Positions 4,110 to 10,783 of a stretch of DNA of 10,783 bases are shown piece after piece. Within the stretch, counting starts at the first letter, position 1. Every line of letters starts with the position of its first letter. A program made the position numbers and the translations under genes. The notes under the pieces were generated by a model that was not told the origin of the DNA, made no database searches, and saw only the letters and a list, made by a program, of their open reading frames with translations. This DNA is from SIG673 sp045653945 (lineage in GTDB: Bacteria; Bacillota; Clostridia; Oscillospirales; CAG-272). The stretch covers positions 1 to 10,783 of the forward strand of contig JAZOML010000039.1 of assembly GCA_045653945.1 (NCBI GenBank). The letters are read 5' to 3'.

Positions 4110-7046
4110 TCATTTTACAACTATATCAAACGTCCTACCTCTTGCGTTTGTGACGTCAACCGTAATGGAAACAGTGTTACCGTTTACAGTTGCCTGTACG
4201 TTTTCGTCGTTTGAAACGATAGAGTCAAGCTCGTCAAGTGTTACGGTAAAAGTAATTTTCCTGTATTCCTGTGTCGGGTCTGCGGCGGAAATCAGAGTTT
4301 CTCCGTTTTCACCCTTGCTTATCATAACTGCGCAGGGACCGGTTGCTTCAACCTTGCGCACCGACGTATATGCGGTATTTTTGTCCTTTACCTCTACCTT
4401 GTCGTCATCAAAGAATACGCAACCGATAGCGCCGAGAGTTTTTTCAAGAACTGCGTGTGCATTATCAGTTCTTTTTAAAATCACGGTATCGTCGTAGCTT
4501 TCGGTTTCCTGCACGCTTGCCTCCGGAAGATAAACGTAGGCGTATCTGCCGTTGCTTACGTTACCTGTACCGTGTGAAAGCGAAATTTCAAGGAAGTCGT
4601 GCGTTCCCGTTACGTTTGTGCCACTACGTGCCCCATTGTAGGAATTGGTCGCCTTTGAGTAAAGGACGGTCTGCTCTTTGTCAAGGAATACGTAACCACC
4701 CATATTAGTAAAGTGCATTGTGCGTGCATCAATGGTCGTTTCAGCGGTTGAGGGTGCGATTGAAGCTCCATTTTTCGAAAGAACGTCATCCTCACGCCAC
4801 AGTCTGTTTTCAACCACCGTGCGTGCGCCTGTACCTGATACGTCGTAAATATCGCTACCAAGACAAACTATCTCATTATCAAACGTAAAGTAGGATTTCT
4901 TTGCGCGTATATTTTTTGTTGCCTCGTTTTCAAATGAGGGTACGTCCTGCGGATAGCCGAGAATAAATCCGATAGCGCCAAGCTTTCCTTGAACGACACC
5001 ACCTGCATAGGGACTTGCGTTAAGTATGGATGGAGAAATACTGCCGACCTTACGTTTTGCATTGCTTACGGTAGTTCCGGGCATAAGATACGGATTTGCA
5101 AAGCGATAGAAGATACTGTCGTAGTCATAACCGTCGGTATATAGATATATCATACCGTCGCCCTGATACCAGCCGACGTTGTTGTCGCCGTTTATTGCCT
5201 CGTATTTGAAGACACGGGTGGAGGAAAGCGAAATGCCCACCGCATATTCGGGGGTGTGCTGAACGATTCTGTCCATTGAACCGAACACTCTTGTTTCATC
5301 AAGCATTTTAAGAGTCGGAATTGTGGAGTCGTTTTTAATTTGGTCGCAATAGGTTATAAGTGGGTAGTCCGTCATTGACGAGAAATCCGCACCCGTTGTC
5401 TGCATAACGTGCTTAATAAGTGTGAGCAGTTCAGTTTTGTATTCAGGTGGTGCATAACTGCTTATTCGGATAATTGCACGTGTTGCCGAGATAAGAGAGC
5501 TTTGCTCCGAGCCTGTGCCCGATACTCCTCTTCCGGACAAAAACGACATCATGTTTTTGTCGTAGATAAACGGGCGGAATGCGTTAAGCACCCACTCGAA
5601 CTGCCTTTCACCGAGTTCGCCGTGAAAGGCAAAACAGCTATCCTTTAAAATGTAAGATACGGAGGAGAGGGCATTGATAAGAGATATACCGTAGCCAACC
5701 GTGTAGGGCGTGCCGTTGTGCTGAATAAACGAACCGTCGGTGTAAAAACCACCATCTCCGAGCTTTATTATATCGACCTCCTCGTCAAGATAAACGAATA
5801 CCTCGTTCATTAGCTCCTTTGCTGCACACAGGCGATATGCATCGTGCTGAAGTGCCGCTGAAATTATTACCAATCGACACATATCAACGAGGTTACAGGC
5901 AGCTCCGGGTGGTAAAGGAACTATTTTATCAAAGGGGGACAGGTACTTGGTTAAAAGCGATGCGTCTATATCCTCGCTTATTACGGTAAGGATATTTAAA
6001 AGCTCTTGCGGAATACCGACGTCCCATTCCCACCAGTTTCCGTGAGTTACGCCGGTCTGCACTATATCCTTTCCATAATAAAACTCATATCCGTAGTCAA
6101 GTGCCTTGATTATATCGGCAAGAAGTTCTTTGTTTTTATAAAGCTCCGTTCCTGAAATTCCGTACCCACGTGTCATACGGTTTATATGCTCGTAGAATAT
6201 TTTAACCTGACCGCCGTTTACGGCAGGAGTGCCGTAGCCTGCGTACGGAATATTGAATACCTTGATATCAAAGAGCGTTTCGGGTGTGTCAAGCTGTCCT
6301 GAGGTGACTTTAAATACAGACCAACTGTTTTTAGCGTCACTTTGCATACTTTGAACCTTTGTTTTATACGCCGAATTGTCAATAGGCGTTTCAGGACCTA
6401 CGATACACTCTCTATAAAGGTCGATTATTCCGTCATAAAGCGTACTGTCGCCAAGGTCAACGCCCTCGGGCACCGAAAGAGTGTATTTGGGGGTTGTGGC
6501 AATCAGCTCTGAGAGATATACGTTGTCTATGTTACCGCTTATAAGCTGGAAAACCACCTCAAGGATTTTCGGATATGGGTTTCTGACGGATATGTTATCG
6601 GTTTGAATTTGGAAGGTTCTCCAACCTGAAAAATTAAGGTCGATAACCTTACTTCCCGCACTTCCGAAGAAAATCCTGATAGAAGCGTCGGTGGGATGCT
6701 CGGAGTATATGGAAAATTAGAAATAGTAATACCCTTGAACGTTTCCTGCACCCTCAGGAATACGGAAGGAAAGCCTGTTTACTGCTTTCGGCTCCCATTT
6801 GTACCCTGTTTTACCGTCAAGAACGTAAAGTCTTTCCCTTACGTTTTTGTTAACGGATAAAAAATCCGGTGAATTAAAGTCGCAAATTTTGTGCGTATCC
6901 CAGCCTAAAAGAGCAGATTCAACATAGAATTGCATAGGTTTTTCCCCCTCGTTTTCATTTTCATCACTTTTGCAGGCAAATAAGGTCGGCAAAAGCATAG
7001 CCGCCACCAAAAGAAACGTCAAAAGCTTTATTAAAAATTTCTTCAT
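4110..7046 (-). pseudogene. Polysaccharide lyase family 8 lipoprotein, interrupted by one in-frame TAA
   Basis: Would encode a 978-residue surface lyase cleaving uronic-acid polysaccharides such as hyaluronan, chondroitin or xanthan by beta-elimination. From the ATG at 7046 (GGGTGG ribosome site) one frame runs to 4110 except for a TAA at 6717-6719, codon 110. Residues 1-25 form a lipoprotein signal ending LFAC. Residues 38-160 look like an N-terminal beta-sandwich (LNFSGWRTF near 138-146). The alpha-barrel catalytic domain carries NWWEWDVGIPQELLN with Asn351, SFIQHNGTPYTVGYG with His443 and Tyr452 nine residues later as in streptococcal hyaluronate lyase, and SGRGVSG with Arg506. C-terminal beta domains include SLSHGTGNVSNGRYAYVYLP. 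The catalytic set is intact, so the stop is the only visible defect: recent nonsense mutation or sequence error. The 815-residue piece below it begins at an internal GTG without a good ribosome site. Exact substrate cannot be read. Confidence 0.88.
6717..6719 (-). other. In-frame TAA interrupting the lyase gene
   Basis: The codons read TAT TTC TAA TTT TCC ATA TAC, with the same frame open for 109 codons before and 868 after. The residues on both sides read as one continuous beta-sandwich domain (YYYF-stop-FSIYSEHP). A single base change from TCA (Ser), CAA, GAA or AAA would create it. TAA is the normal stop of most genes here, so recoding is not suggested. Confidence 0.85.
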
Positions 7047-7076
7047 AATACCACCCTGATTTTCAATTTCAAATTT

Positions 7077-7085
7077 ATTATAACA
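7077..7085 (-). promoter_or_regulatory. Extended -10 promoter of the lyase gene
   Basis: Minus-strand TGTTATAAT gives an extended -10 (TGnTATAAT); the hexamer 17 nt upstream (TTCTAA) is a weak -35, consistent with a promoter needing an activator such as the neighbouring AraC protein. The leader to the ATG at 7046 is about 25 nt. No clear terminator separates it from the AraC gene upstream. Confidence 0.5.
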
Positions 7086-7151
7086 TATAAATCAACAAAT
7101 TAGAATTCATTTTTTAACTATTTTTATGTGTTTTTTTACATTTCCTCTGTC

Positions 7152-7910
7152 TTAAATTTTGTAAACGACATTTTCCTTCATATACTGGCTTGGCGTTACT
7201 CCCGTTTTTTCTTTAAAGAGTCTGCAAAAATGATACGGATTTGTAAAGCCGCAGCTTTCAGATACGGCGTTTATTTTCATTACGCCCTCGGAAAGCATCT
7301 GCTTTGCCCTTTGAATACGCAAATCAAGAACGAACTGCTTTGGAGTTACTCCTATTTGTTTTACAAAAAGCTTACGCAGATAGACCTCGCTTATTCCGCA
7401 ATTTGACGCCACTTTTTCGTTTGTCATATACGAATCACTGTAATTTTCTTCTATATATTTAAGTGCAGATGCAAGCGGACTTGCGACTGTGCTTTGAGTT
7501 GTCAGGCGGTGAATGGTATTATATAAAATACTTATTATTTTTGTGCGGTTACCCTCAAGCAGGGAAAGAGCTTTAATCTGCTCAAACTCCTTAATAAACG
7601 GCTCATTACTGTTTATCGGAATAACCCTTACCGTCGAGCAGACAAAGCTATCGCATTCAAAATTCACAACTGTAAACACACCTTTTTTATCGCCGTGGAG
7701 TGAATAGGTTTGTCCCTTTGGCAAAATTATAGCGCAGTCTTTATTTGAAACAAAGCTTTTTCCGTTATGCGTATAGGTTATCTGTCCCTCAATGCAAAAG
7801 GAAAGACCAAACGATGCTCTGTTACGAATCGTTTCCTTTCTGCCTTTGGGCGAATATACGGTAAACGCTCCCATTATATCTGTAATTATTATATCATTAA
7901 GCGAAAACAC
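7152..7910 (-). CDS. AraC/XylS-family transcriptional regulator
   Basis: A 252-residue two-domain regulator. Residues 1-115 form a cupin-like ligand-binding domain (short beta strands, ILPKGQTYSLHG at 62-73, VVNFECDSF at 81-89). Residues 145-248 form the AraC DNA-binding domain with two helix-turn-helix motifs: TNEKVASNCGISEVYLRKLF (163-182) and INAVSESCGFTNPYHFCRLF (213-232), followed by the family signature KEKTGVTPSQY (233-243). The start is a GTG at 7910, with GAGGAG about 10 nt upstream; the next in-frame ATG is residue 13 and would clip the N-terminal domain. It lies between the lyase gene (same strand) and the dehydrogenase operon (divergent), so it is the likely local activator of one or both in response to a sugar-like ligand. 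Ligand unknown. Confidence 0.93.
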   Translation of the reverse strand: MFSLNDIIITDIMGAFTVYSPKGRKETIRNRASFGLSFCIEGQITYTHNGKSFVSNKDCAIILPKGQTYSLHGDKKGVFTVVNFECDSFVCSTVRVIPINSNEPFIKEFEQIKALSLLEGNRTKIISILYNTIHRLTTQSTVASPLASALKYIEENYSDSYMTNEKVASNCGISEVYLRKLFVKQIGVTPKQFVLDLRIQRAKQMLSEGVMKINAVSESCGFTNPYHFCRLFKEKTGVTPSQYMKENVVYKI

Positions 7911-7934
7911 TTTATATCAGCTCCTCTCATAATC

Positions 7935-7963
7935 ATTATATCGTTTTATATCACAAAAATCAA
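7935..7963 (-). promoter_or_regulatory. Promoter of the AraC-family gene
   Basis: Minus-strand TTGATT (7958-7963), 17 nt, TATAAT (7935-7940), giving a short leader containing the GAGGAG ribosome site before the GTG start at 7910. Confidence 0.7.
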
Positions 7964-7980
7964 GATATTTACACCAAAAA

Positions 7981-8006
7981 GTATCAAAAACATCAAATAT
8001 GTATCA
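7981..8006. promoter_or_regulatory. Direct-repeat candidate AraC binding site
   Basis: GTATCA occurs at 7981-7986 and 8001-8006, exactly 20 bp apart (about two helical turns). The second copy ends 9 nt upstream of the operon's -35. Tandem half-sites beside the -35 are the usual layout for AraC-type activation. The repeats are seen; the ligand protein is inferred from its divergent gene. Confidence 0.45.
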
Positions 8007-8015
8007 TTATATATA

Positions 8016-8044
8016 TTGAAAAAAGCATTTCATTTATATATAAT
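8016..8044 (+). promoter_or_regulatory. Promoter of the SDR operon with palindrome over the -10
   Basis: TTGAAA (8016-8021), 17 nt, TATAAT (8039-8044). A perfect 8-bp inverted repeat, ATTTCATT (8027-8034) and AATGAAAT (8042-8049), with a 7-nt TATATAT spacer surrounds and covers the -10, which could be a repressor operator or simply AT-rich promoter sequence. Confidence 0.72.
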
Positions 8045-8076
8045 GAAATTAAGCTGATATTTGGAGGTATATATTT

Positions 8077-8841
8077 ATGGATTTTACGGGTAAGGTTGCG
8101 CTTTCAACCGGTGCAGCATCCGGAATGGGTCTGCTTTTTGCAGAGAATATCGCCGCTCTTGGCGGCAACGTCGCTATGATTGATGTAAATGAAAGCGTTC
8201 TGCTTGAAAAGGCGGCGGCAATCAATGCAAGAGGCAAGGGCAAGGCTCTGCCTATCGTTTGCAATGTAAGAAATTACAATGAGGTCAAGGCGGCGGTAGA
8301 CAAAACGGTATCAGAGCTTGGCAGAATTGATATTCTTGCGAACTTTGCAGGAGGGGCTTCGGTTCGTGTCTTCAACGTCGACCGAGAAAAACACGAATTT
8401 CCCGACGTTCCGATAGACGTTTACGACTGGGGTATGGAGGTAAATTTTAGAGCTCCATTCTATTTTGCACACGCCGTCACAAAATATATGCGTGAGCAGA
8501 AAACGGGACTTATTCTAAATATTGGCTCAATTACCGGTATGGAGGGCGACGCTTGCGGCGTAGACTATTCGGCATCAAAAACAGGACTTATGTTCGGTCT
8601 TACAAAGTCCCTTGCGCAGTTCGGCGCACCTCACGGAATAAGATGCGTTTGTGTTTCCCCCGGCCCTGTGCTTACCAGAGCCGCTATGTCGAGTATGAGA
8701 ACTATGCTTGGCAGAGCCGCAGAGCCTCAGGAGATAATCGACCTTTGTCTGTTCATCGCAAGCGAAAAGGGACAGTTCATCAACGGTGAAAACATTATGA
8801 TTGACGGCGGCAGAAATGCCCTGCCTCGAGTGGGATATTAA
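8077..8841 (+). CDS. Short-chain dehydrogenase/reductase (SDR), first in operon
   Basis: Classical SDR oxidoreductase of 254 residues acting on a hydroxyl/ketone with NAD(P). The Rossmann glycine motif is TGAASGMG (11-18); D36 at the end of beta-2 suggests NAD preference. The motif after beta-4 is NFAG (89-92), a variant of NNAG. The catalytic tetrad is N123, S151, Y164 and K168 (YSASK). SPGPV (194-198) follows the active site, and the C-terminus has the usual NGENIMIDGG. Residues 93-115 (GASVRVFNVDREKHEFPDV) form a longer insertion than in the second SDR of this operon, probably in the substrate pocket. GGAGG stands 9 nt before the ATG. It starts the operon and is 20 nt upstream of the dehydratase-like gene. 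Substrate unknown. Confidence 0.93.
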   Translation: MDFTGKVALSTGAASGMGLLFAENIAALGGNVAMIDVNESVLLEKAAAINARGKGKALPIVCNVRNYNEVKAAVDKTVSELGRIDILANFAGGASVRVFNVDREKHEFPDVPIDVYDWGMEVNFRAPFYFAHAVTKYMREQKTGLILNIGSITGMEGDACGVDYSASKTGLMFGLTKSLAQFGAPHGIRCVCVSPGPVLTRAAMSSMRTMLGRAAEPQEIIDLCLFIASEKGQFINGENIMIDGGRNALPRVGY

Positions 8842-8861
8842 ACCCTGACGGAGATTTTACT

Positions 8862-9617
8862 ATGAAAAGCTTTTTACATAATGACAAGCCTACCCTTACC
8901 GCAATGGTTCAGGGGACAACGCCTGAACGGATTAAATATTTAATCGACAAATGCAGAGAAGAGGGCGCAGAGGCTCTCGGAATGCAGTTTGAGCAGCTGC
9001 TGCCCGAGTACAAAAATGATGCTACATACAAAGAGCTCTTTGATTATGCAGGCGATTTGCCCGTTTATTATACAAATTACCGCTACGCCACAAACGAGGG
9101 TAAAAGCGATGAGGTGCTATCTGATGAGCTTGTGCATCTTGCGGAGCTTGGCGGCACACTTGCCGACGTTATGGGGGATTATTTTGACAAGGTTGAGGGA
9201 GAGCTTACAACAAACCCCGAAGCCATAGAAAAACAAAAGCAACTCATAACAAAGCTTCACGAAAAAGGAGCGCAGGTGCTTATGTCCTCGCACATTCTGA
9301 AATTCACCCCCGCCGAGCGTGTTATTGAAATTGCGCTTGAGCATCAAAAACGTGGGGCGGATATTTGTAAGATAGTTACAGGTGCGGACACTATGGCGGA
9401 GCAGATAGAAAACCTACGGATTGTTACTCTGCTTAAAGAAAAGCTCGATATTCCGTTTCTATTCCTTGCAGGCGGCGAGTGTCACATTCTCCGTCGCATA
9501 GGCGGTGAGCTTGGCTGCACAATGTATCTTTGCGTACACGAATATGATGAGGTGGCAACAAAATCTCAGCCGCTTCTTAAAAATTTAAAAGAAATAAGAA
9601 ATAATATAAAAAGGTAA
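8862..9617 (+). CDS. Type I 3-dehydroquinate dehydratase-like (AroD-family) enzyme
   Basis: A TIM-barrel Schiff-base enzyme of 251 residues, similar in length and motifs to type I 3-dehydroquinate dehydratase. Residues matching the Escherichia coli AroD active site are H144 (MSSHIL), the Schiff-base lysine K170 (DICKIVTGA), E79 in TNEGKSDE, R211/R212 in HILRRIGG and Q236 in SQPLL, at nearly the same numbers as AroD H143, K170 and Q236. Differences from AroD around the substrate loop (YYTNYRYATNEGKSDE in place of the usual FRxxxEGG) suggest a divergent substrate. It lies between two SDR genes under AraC-linked control rather than with shikimate-pathway genes, which points to catabolism (quinate/shikimate-like or another cyclic polyol or sugar acid). 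GGAG precedes the ATG; the stop is 5 nt before the next start. Family call is firm, substrate is not. Confidence 0.87.
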   Translation: MKSFLHNDKPTLTAMVQGTTPERIKYLIDKCREEGAEALGMQFEQLLPEYKNDATYKELFDYAGDLPVYYTNYRYATNEGKSDEVLSDELVHLAELGGTLADVMGDYFDKVEGELTTNPEAIEKQKQLITKLHEKGAQVLMSSHILKFTPAERVIEIALEHQKRGADICKIVTGADTMAEQIENLRIVTLLKEKLDIPFLFLAGGECHILRRIGGELGCTMYLCVHEYDEVATKSQPLLKNLKEIRNNIKR

Positions 9618-9622
9618 AATTT

Positions 9623-10360
9623 ATGAAGCTTCAAAACAGAGTTGCCACAGTTACAGGTGCGGCGGTAGGAATCGGAAAAGCAACGGCTATTAAGCTTGCA
9701 AGCGAGGGTGCAAGCGTTGCTCTGATTGACTTAAACGAGGAAAAGCTTGCACAAGTCAAGGCAGATATTGAGAAAAACGGCGGCAAAGCATTTGCCATCA
9801 AATGCGACGTTTCAAACGAAAATGAGGTTAACGAGGCCTTTGCAAGGGTAAAGGCGGCTCTTGGCAAGATAGATATTCTTGTTAACAATGCCGCACTTTG
9901 GCGTTGCTGGGCGACGTTTATGGAAACACCCGTCGATGATTGGAAGAAATTTCTTGACGTGAACGTAATGGGTGTGGTTTACTGCACCCGTGCGGTACTG
10001 CCCGATATGATTGAAGCACAGTACGGCAGAATTATAAACGTAGCCTCGGTTGCGGGTTTTTACGGAAATGCGAACATGGTTCACTACTCCGCTACCAAGG
10101 GTGCGCTGATTTCTATGACTAAGGGACTTGCAAAGGAGGTTGCAGGCAAGGGCGTCAGAGTCAATTCGATTTCCCCCGGAACCGTTACTCCGTCGGAAAA
10201 CGAGAGCCTGACCTTTACCGAGCCAAACGCTGCTTCGTATATGGGTAGAACGGGCTCACCTATGGAAAACGCCGTGCTTATCTGCTTCTTGGCAAGTGAC
10301 GAGGCAGGCTACATATCGGGTCAGAATATACTGATAGATGGTTGCAGAAGAGGAATTTAA
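9623..10360 (+). CDS. Short-chain dehydrogenase/reductase (SDR), second in operon
   Basis: Classical SDR of 245 residues. The nucleotide site is TGAAVGIG (11-18) with D36 favouring NAD; the structural motif is NNAA (88-91). The catalytic tetrad is N114, S142, Y155 and K159 (YSATK). SPGTVTP (184-190) and SGQNILIDG (232-240) complete the family pattern. It resembles FabG-like and sugar/polyol dehydrogenases. Only 5 nt separate it from the dehydratase-like gene, and its ribosome site (AAAGGT) lies inside that gene's end, so translation is coupled. Two different SDRs in one operon could carry out successive oxidations, or oxidation and reduction, of one substrate on either side of the dehydratase step. 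It is not a simple duplicate of the first SDR: the pocket loops differ. Confidence 0.93.
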   Translation: MKLQNRVATVTGAAVGIGKATAIKLASEGASVALIDLNEEKLAQVKADIEKNGGKAFAIKCDVSNENEVNEAFARVKAALGKIDILVNNAALWRCWATFMETPVDDWKKFLDVNVMGVVYCTRAVLPDMIEAQYGRIINVASVAGFYGNANMVHYSATKGALISMTKGLAKEVAGKGVRVNSISPGTVTPSENESLTFTEPNAASYMGRTGSPMENAVLICFLASDEAGYISGQNILIDGCRRGI

Positions 10361-10361
10361 T

Positions 10362-10783
10362 GTGTCGGAATTTGTAAAAGAAGCAAAAAGGATATACCGA
10401 CTGAAAATTCCCTTTATGACCGTTTACACCTCGGTATTTCTTGTTGTAACGGATAATAACAAAATCCTTGTTGACTGTGCGACAACGGAAAGCGACGTTA
10501 AGGAGTATATCGTTCCTGCGCTTAAAAAGCTTGGCTACAAGATAACCGATATAAACGCCATAATTATAACCCACAGCCATTCCGATCACGCAGGCGGGCT
10601 TGACACCGTTTTAGCTCTTGCGCCCGATATCACGGTCATAAGGAACGAGGGATTTGTGTGCGACGGGATATCGACTTACGCTCTTCCGGGACACACCGCA
10701 GATTTTATAGGTGTGCTTGACAAAAAGGACGGCACTCTTATCACAGGTGATGGGCTTCAGGGAGCGGGGGTTGATATATTCCG
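10362..10783 (+). CDS. Metallo-beta-lactamase-fold hydrolase, 3' end cut by window edge
   Basis: The first 140 residues of an MBL-fold metal hydrolase. The metal motif THSHSDHAGG (70-79) supplies H71, H73, D75 and H76; GHT (110-112) supplies the next His, H111, and ITGD (127-130) the bridging Asp, D130. The N-terminus has typical beta strands (TSVFLVVTDNNKILVDCAT). The start is GTG at 10362, with AGAGGA 7 nt upstream. An ATG at 10360, overlapping the previous stop as TAATG, leads to a stop after five codons. Gene end and next start are separated by one base, so the gene is translationally coupled to the SDR. Family members hydrolyse thioesters, lactones or phosphoesters; a lactonase step after an SDR oxidation is attractive but inferred. 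Confidence 0.9.
   Translation, partial: MSEFVKEAKRIYRLKIPFMTVYTSVFLVVTDNNKILVDCATTESDVKEYIVPALKKLGYKITDINAIIITHSHSDHAGGLDTVLALAPDITVIRNEGFVCDGISTYALPGHTADFIGVLDKKDGTLITGDGLQGAGVDIF

Noticed and set aside
4110..6557. Separate 815-aa lyase gene starting at 6557
   Set aside because: The codon is an internal GTG (Val in the domain) without a proper ribosome site, and it would lack a signal peptide.
6717..6719. Stop-codon reassignment
   Set aside because: TAA ends most other genes in the window, for example the Xre, EIIC-neighbouring and SDR genes, so a changed code is not supported.
6539..6751. Frameshift explanation for the split lyase, using the overlapping 70-codon minus frame
   Set aside because: The N-terminal and catalytic parts are already in the same frame, separated only by TAA; the 70-codon frame gives an unrelated-looking peptide, while the main frame reads sensible beta-sandwich sequence through the gap.
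10360..10377. ATG overlapping the SDR stop (TAATG) as the MBL start
   Set aside because: That frame stops after five codons; the GTG two bases later opens the MBL frame.
10278..10589. Minus-strand open frame of 103 codons
   Set aside because: It is antisense to the end of the second SDR and the MBL gene, both of which have full family motifs.
1..10783. CRISPR arrays, tRNA or rRNA genes, insertion sequences, transposase genes
   Set aside because: I looked for spaced repeats, cloverleaf-like segments and transposase motifs and saw none.

Overview
The window looks like chromosomal DNA of a strictly or mainly anaerobic low-to-mid GC Firmicute, most likely a gut-type member of class Clostridia. 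Support: a rubredoxin-first ('reverse') rubrerythrin in an operon with a PerR-type regulator, strong GGAGG-type ribosome sites, many near-consensus TTGACA-17-TATAAT promoters, a YnzC/DUF896 protein, an EIIC-type permease and a host-glycan polysaccharide lyase. The assignment is inference from gene content; there is no rRNA or marker gene here.

Layout, left to right. (A) 1-1037, minus strand: a peroxide-stress operon, perR then rubrerythrin, the latter running off the left edge. It is driven by a consensus promoter whose -10 is covered by a perfect 9-bp inverted repeat. (B) 1080-2552: a compact AT-rich cassette bounded by two hairpin terminators. A small Xre-type repressor (plus strand) faces four small minus-strand genes: a 52-aa basic protein with an internal repeat, a PIN/NYN-like nuclease-fold protein, a four-cysteine zinc-ribbon protein and a very acidic 67-aa protein. 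Two near-identical 15-bp palindromic operators lie between the divergent promoters. This is the part least explained by known biology. (C) 2555-2758: ynzC (minus). (D) 2914-4026: an orphan PTS_EIIC_2-type membrane permease (plus), sharing a convergent terminator with (E). (E) 4110-7046, minus: a family 8 polysaccharide lyase lipoprotein, complete from lipobox to C-terminal domain in one frame but interrupted by a single in-frame TAA at codon 110. (F) 7152-7910, minus: an AraC-family regulator. (G) 8077-10783, plus: an operon reading SDR dehydrogenase, type I dehydroquinate dehydratase-like enzyme, second SDR dehydrogenase, metallo-beta-lactamase-fold hydrolase (cut by the right edge).

How the parts may work together. 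E, F and G look like a carbohydrate-use locus: a surface lyase, an AraC sensor, and an operon of two oxidoreductases, a Schiff-base lyase/dehydratase and a hydrolase. The AraC gene and the SDR operon are divergent; two GTATCA direct repeats 20 bp apart sit just upstream of the operon's -35, as expected of an AraC activator site. The substrate cannot be named from sequence; a cyclitol, quinate-like or sugar-acid compound is a guess based on the dehydratase family. There is no stretch over 300 bases without a gene; the two largest gaps (2759-2913 and 7911-8076) are divergent promoter regions.
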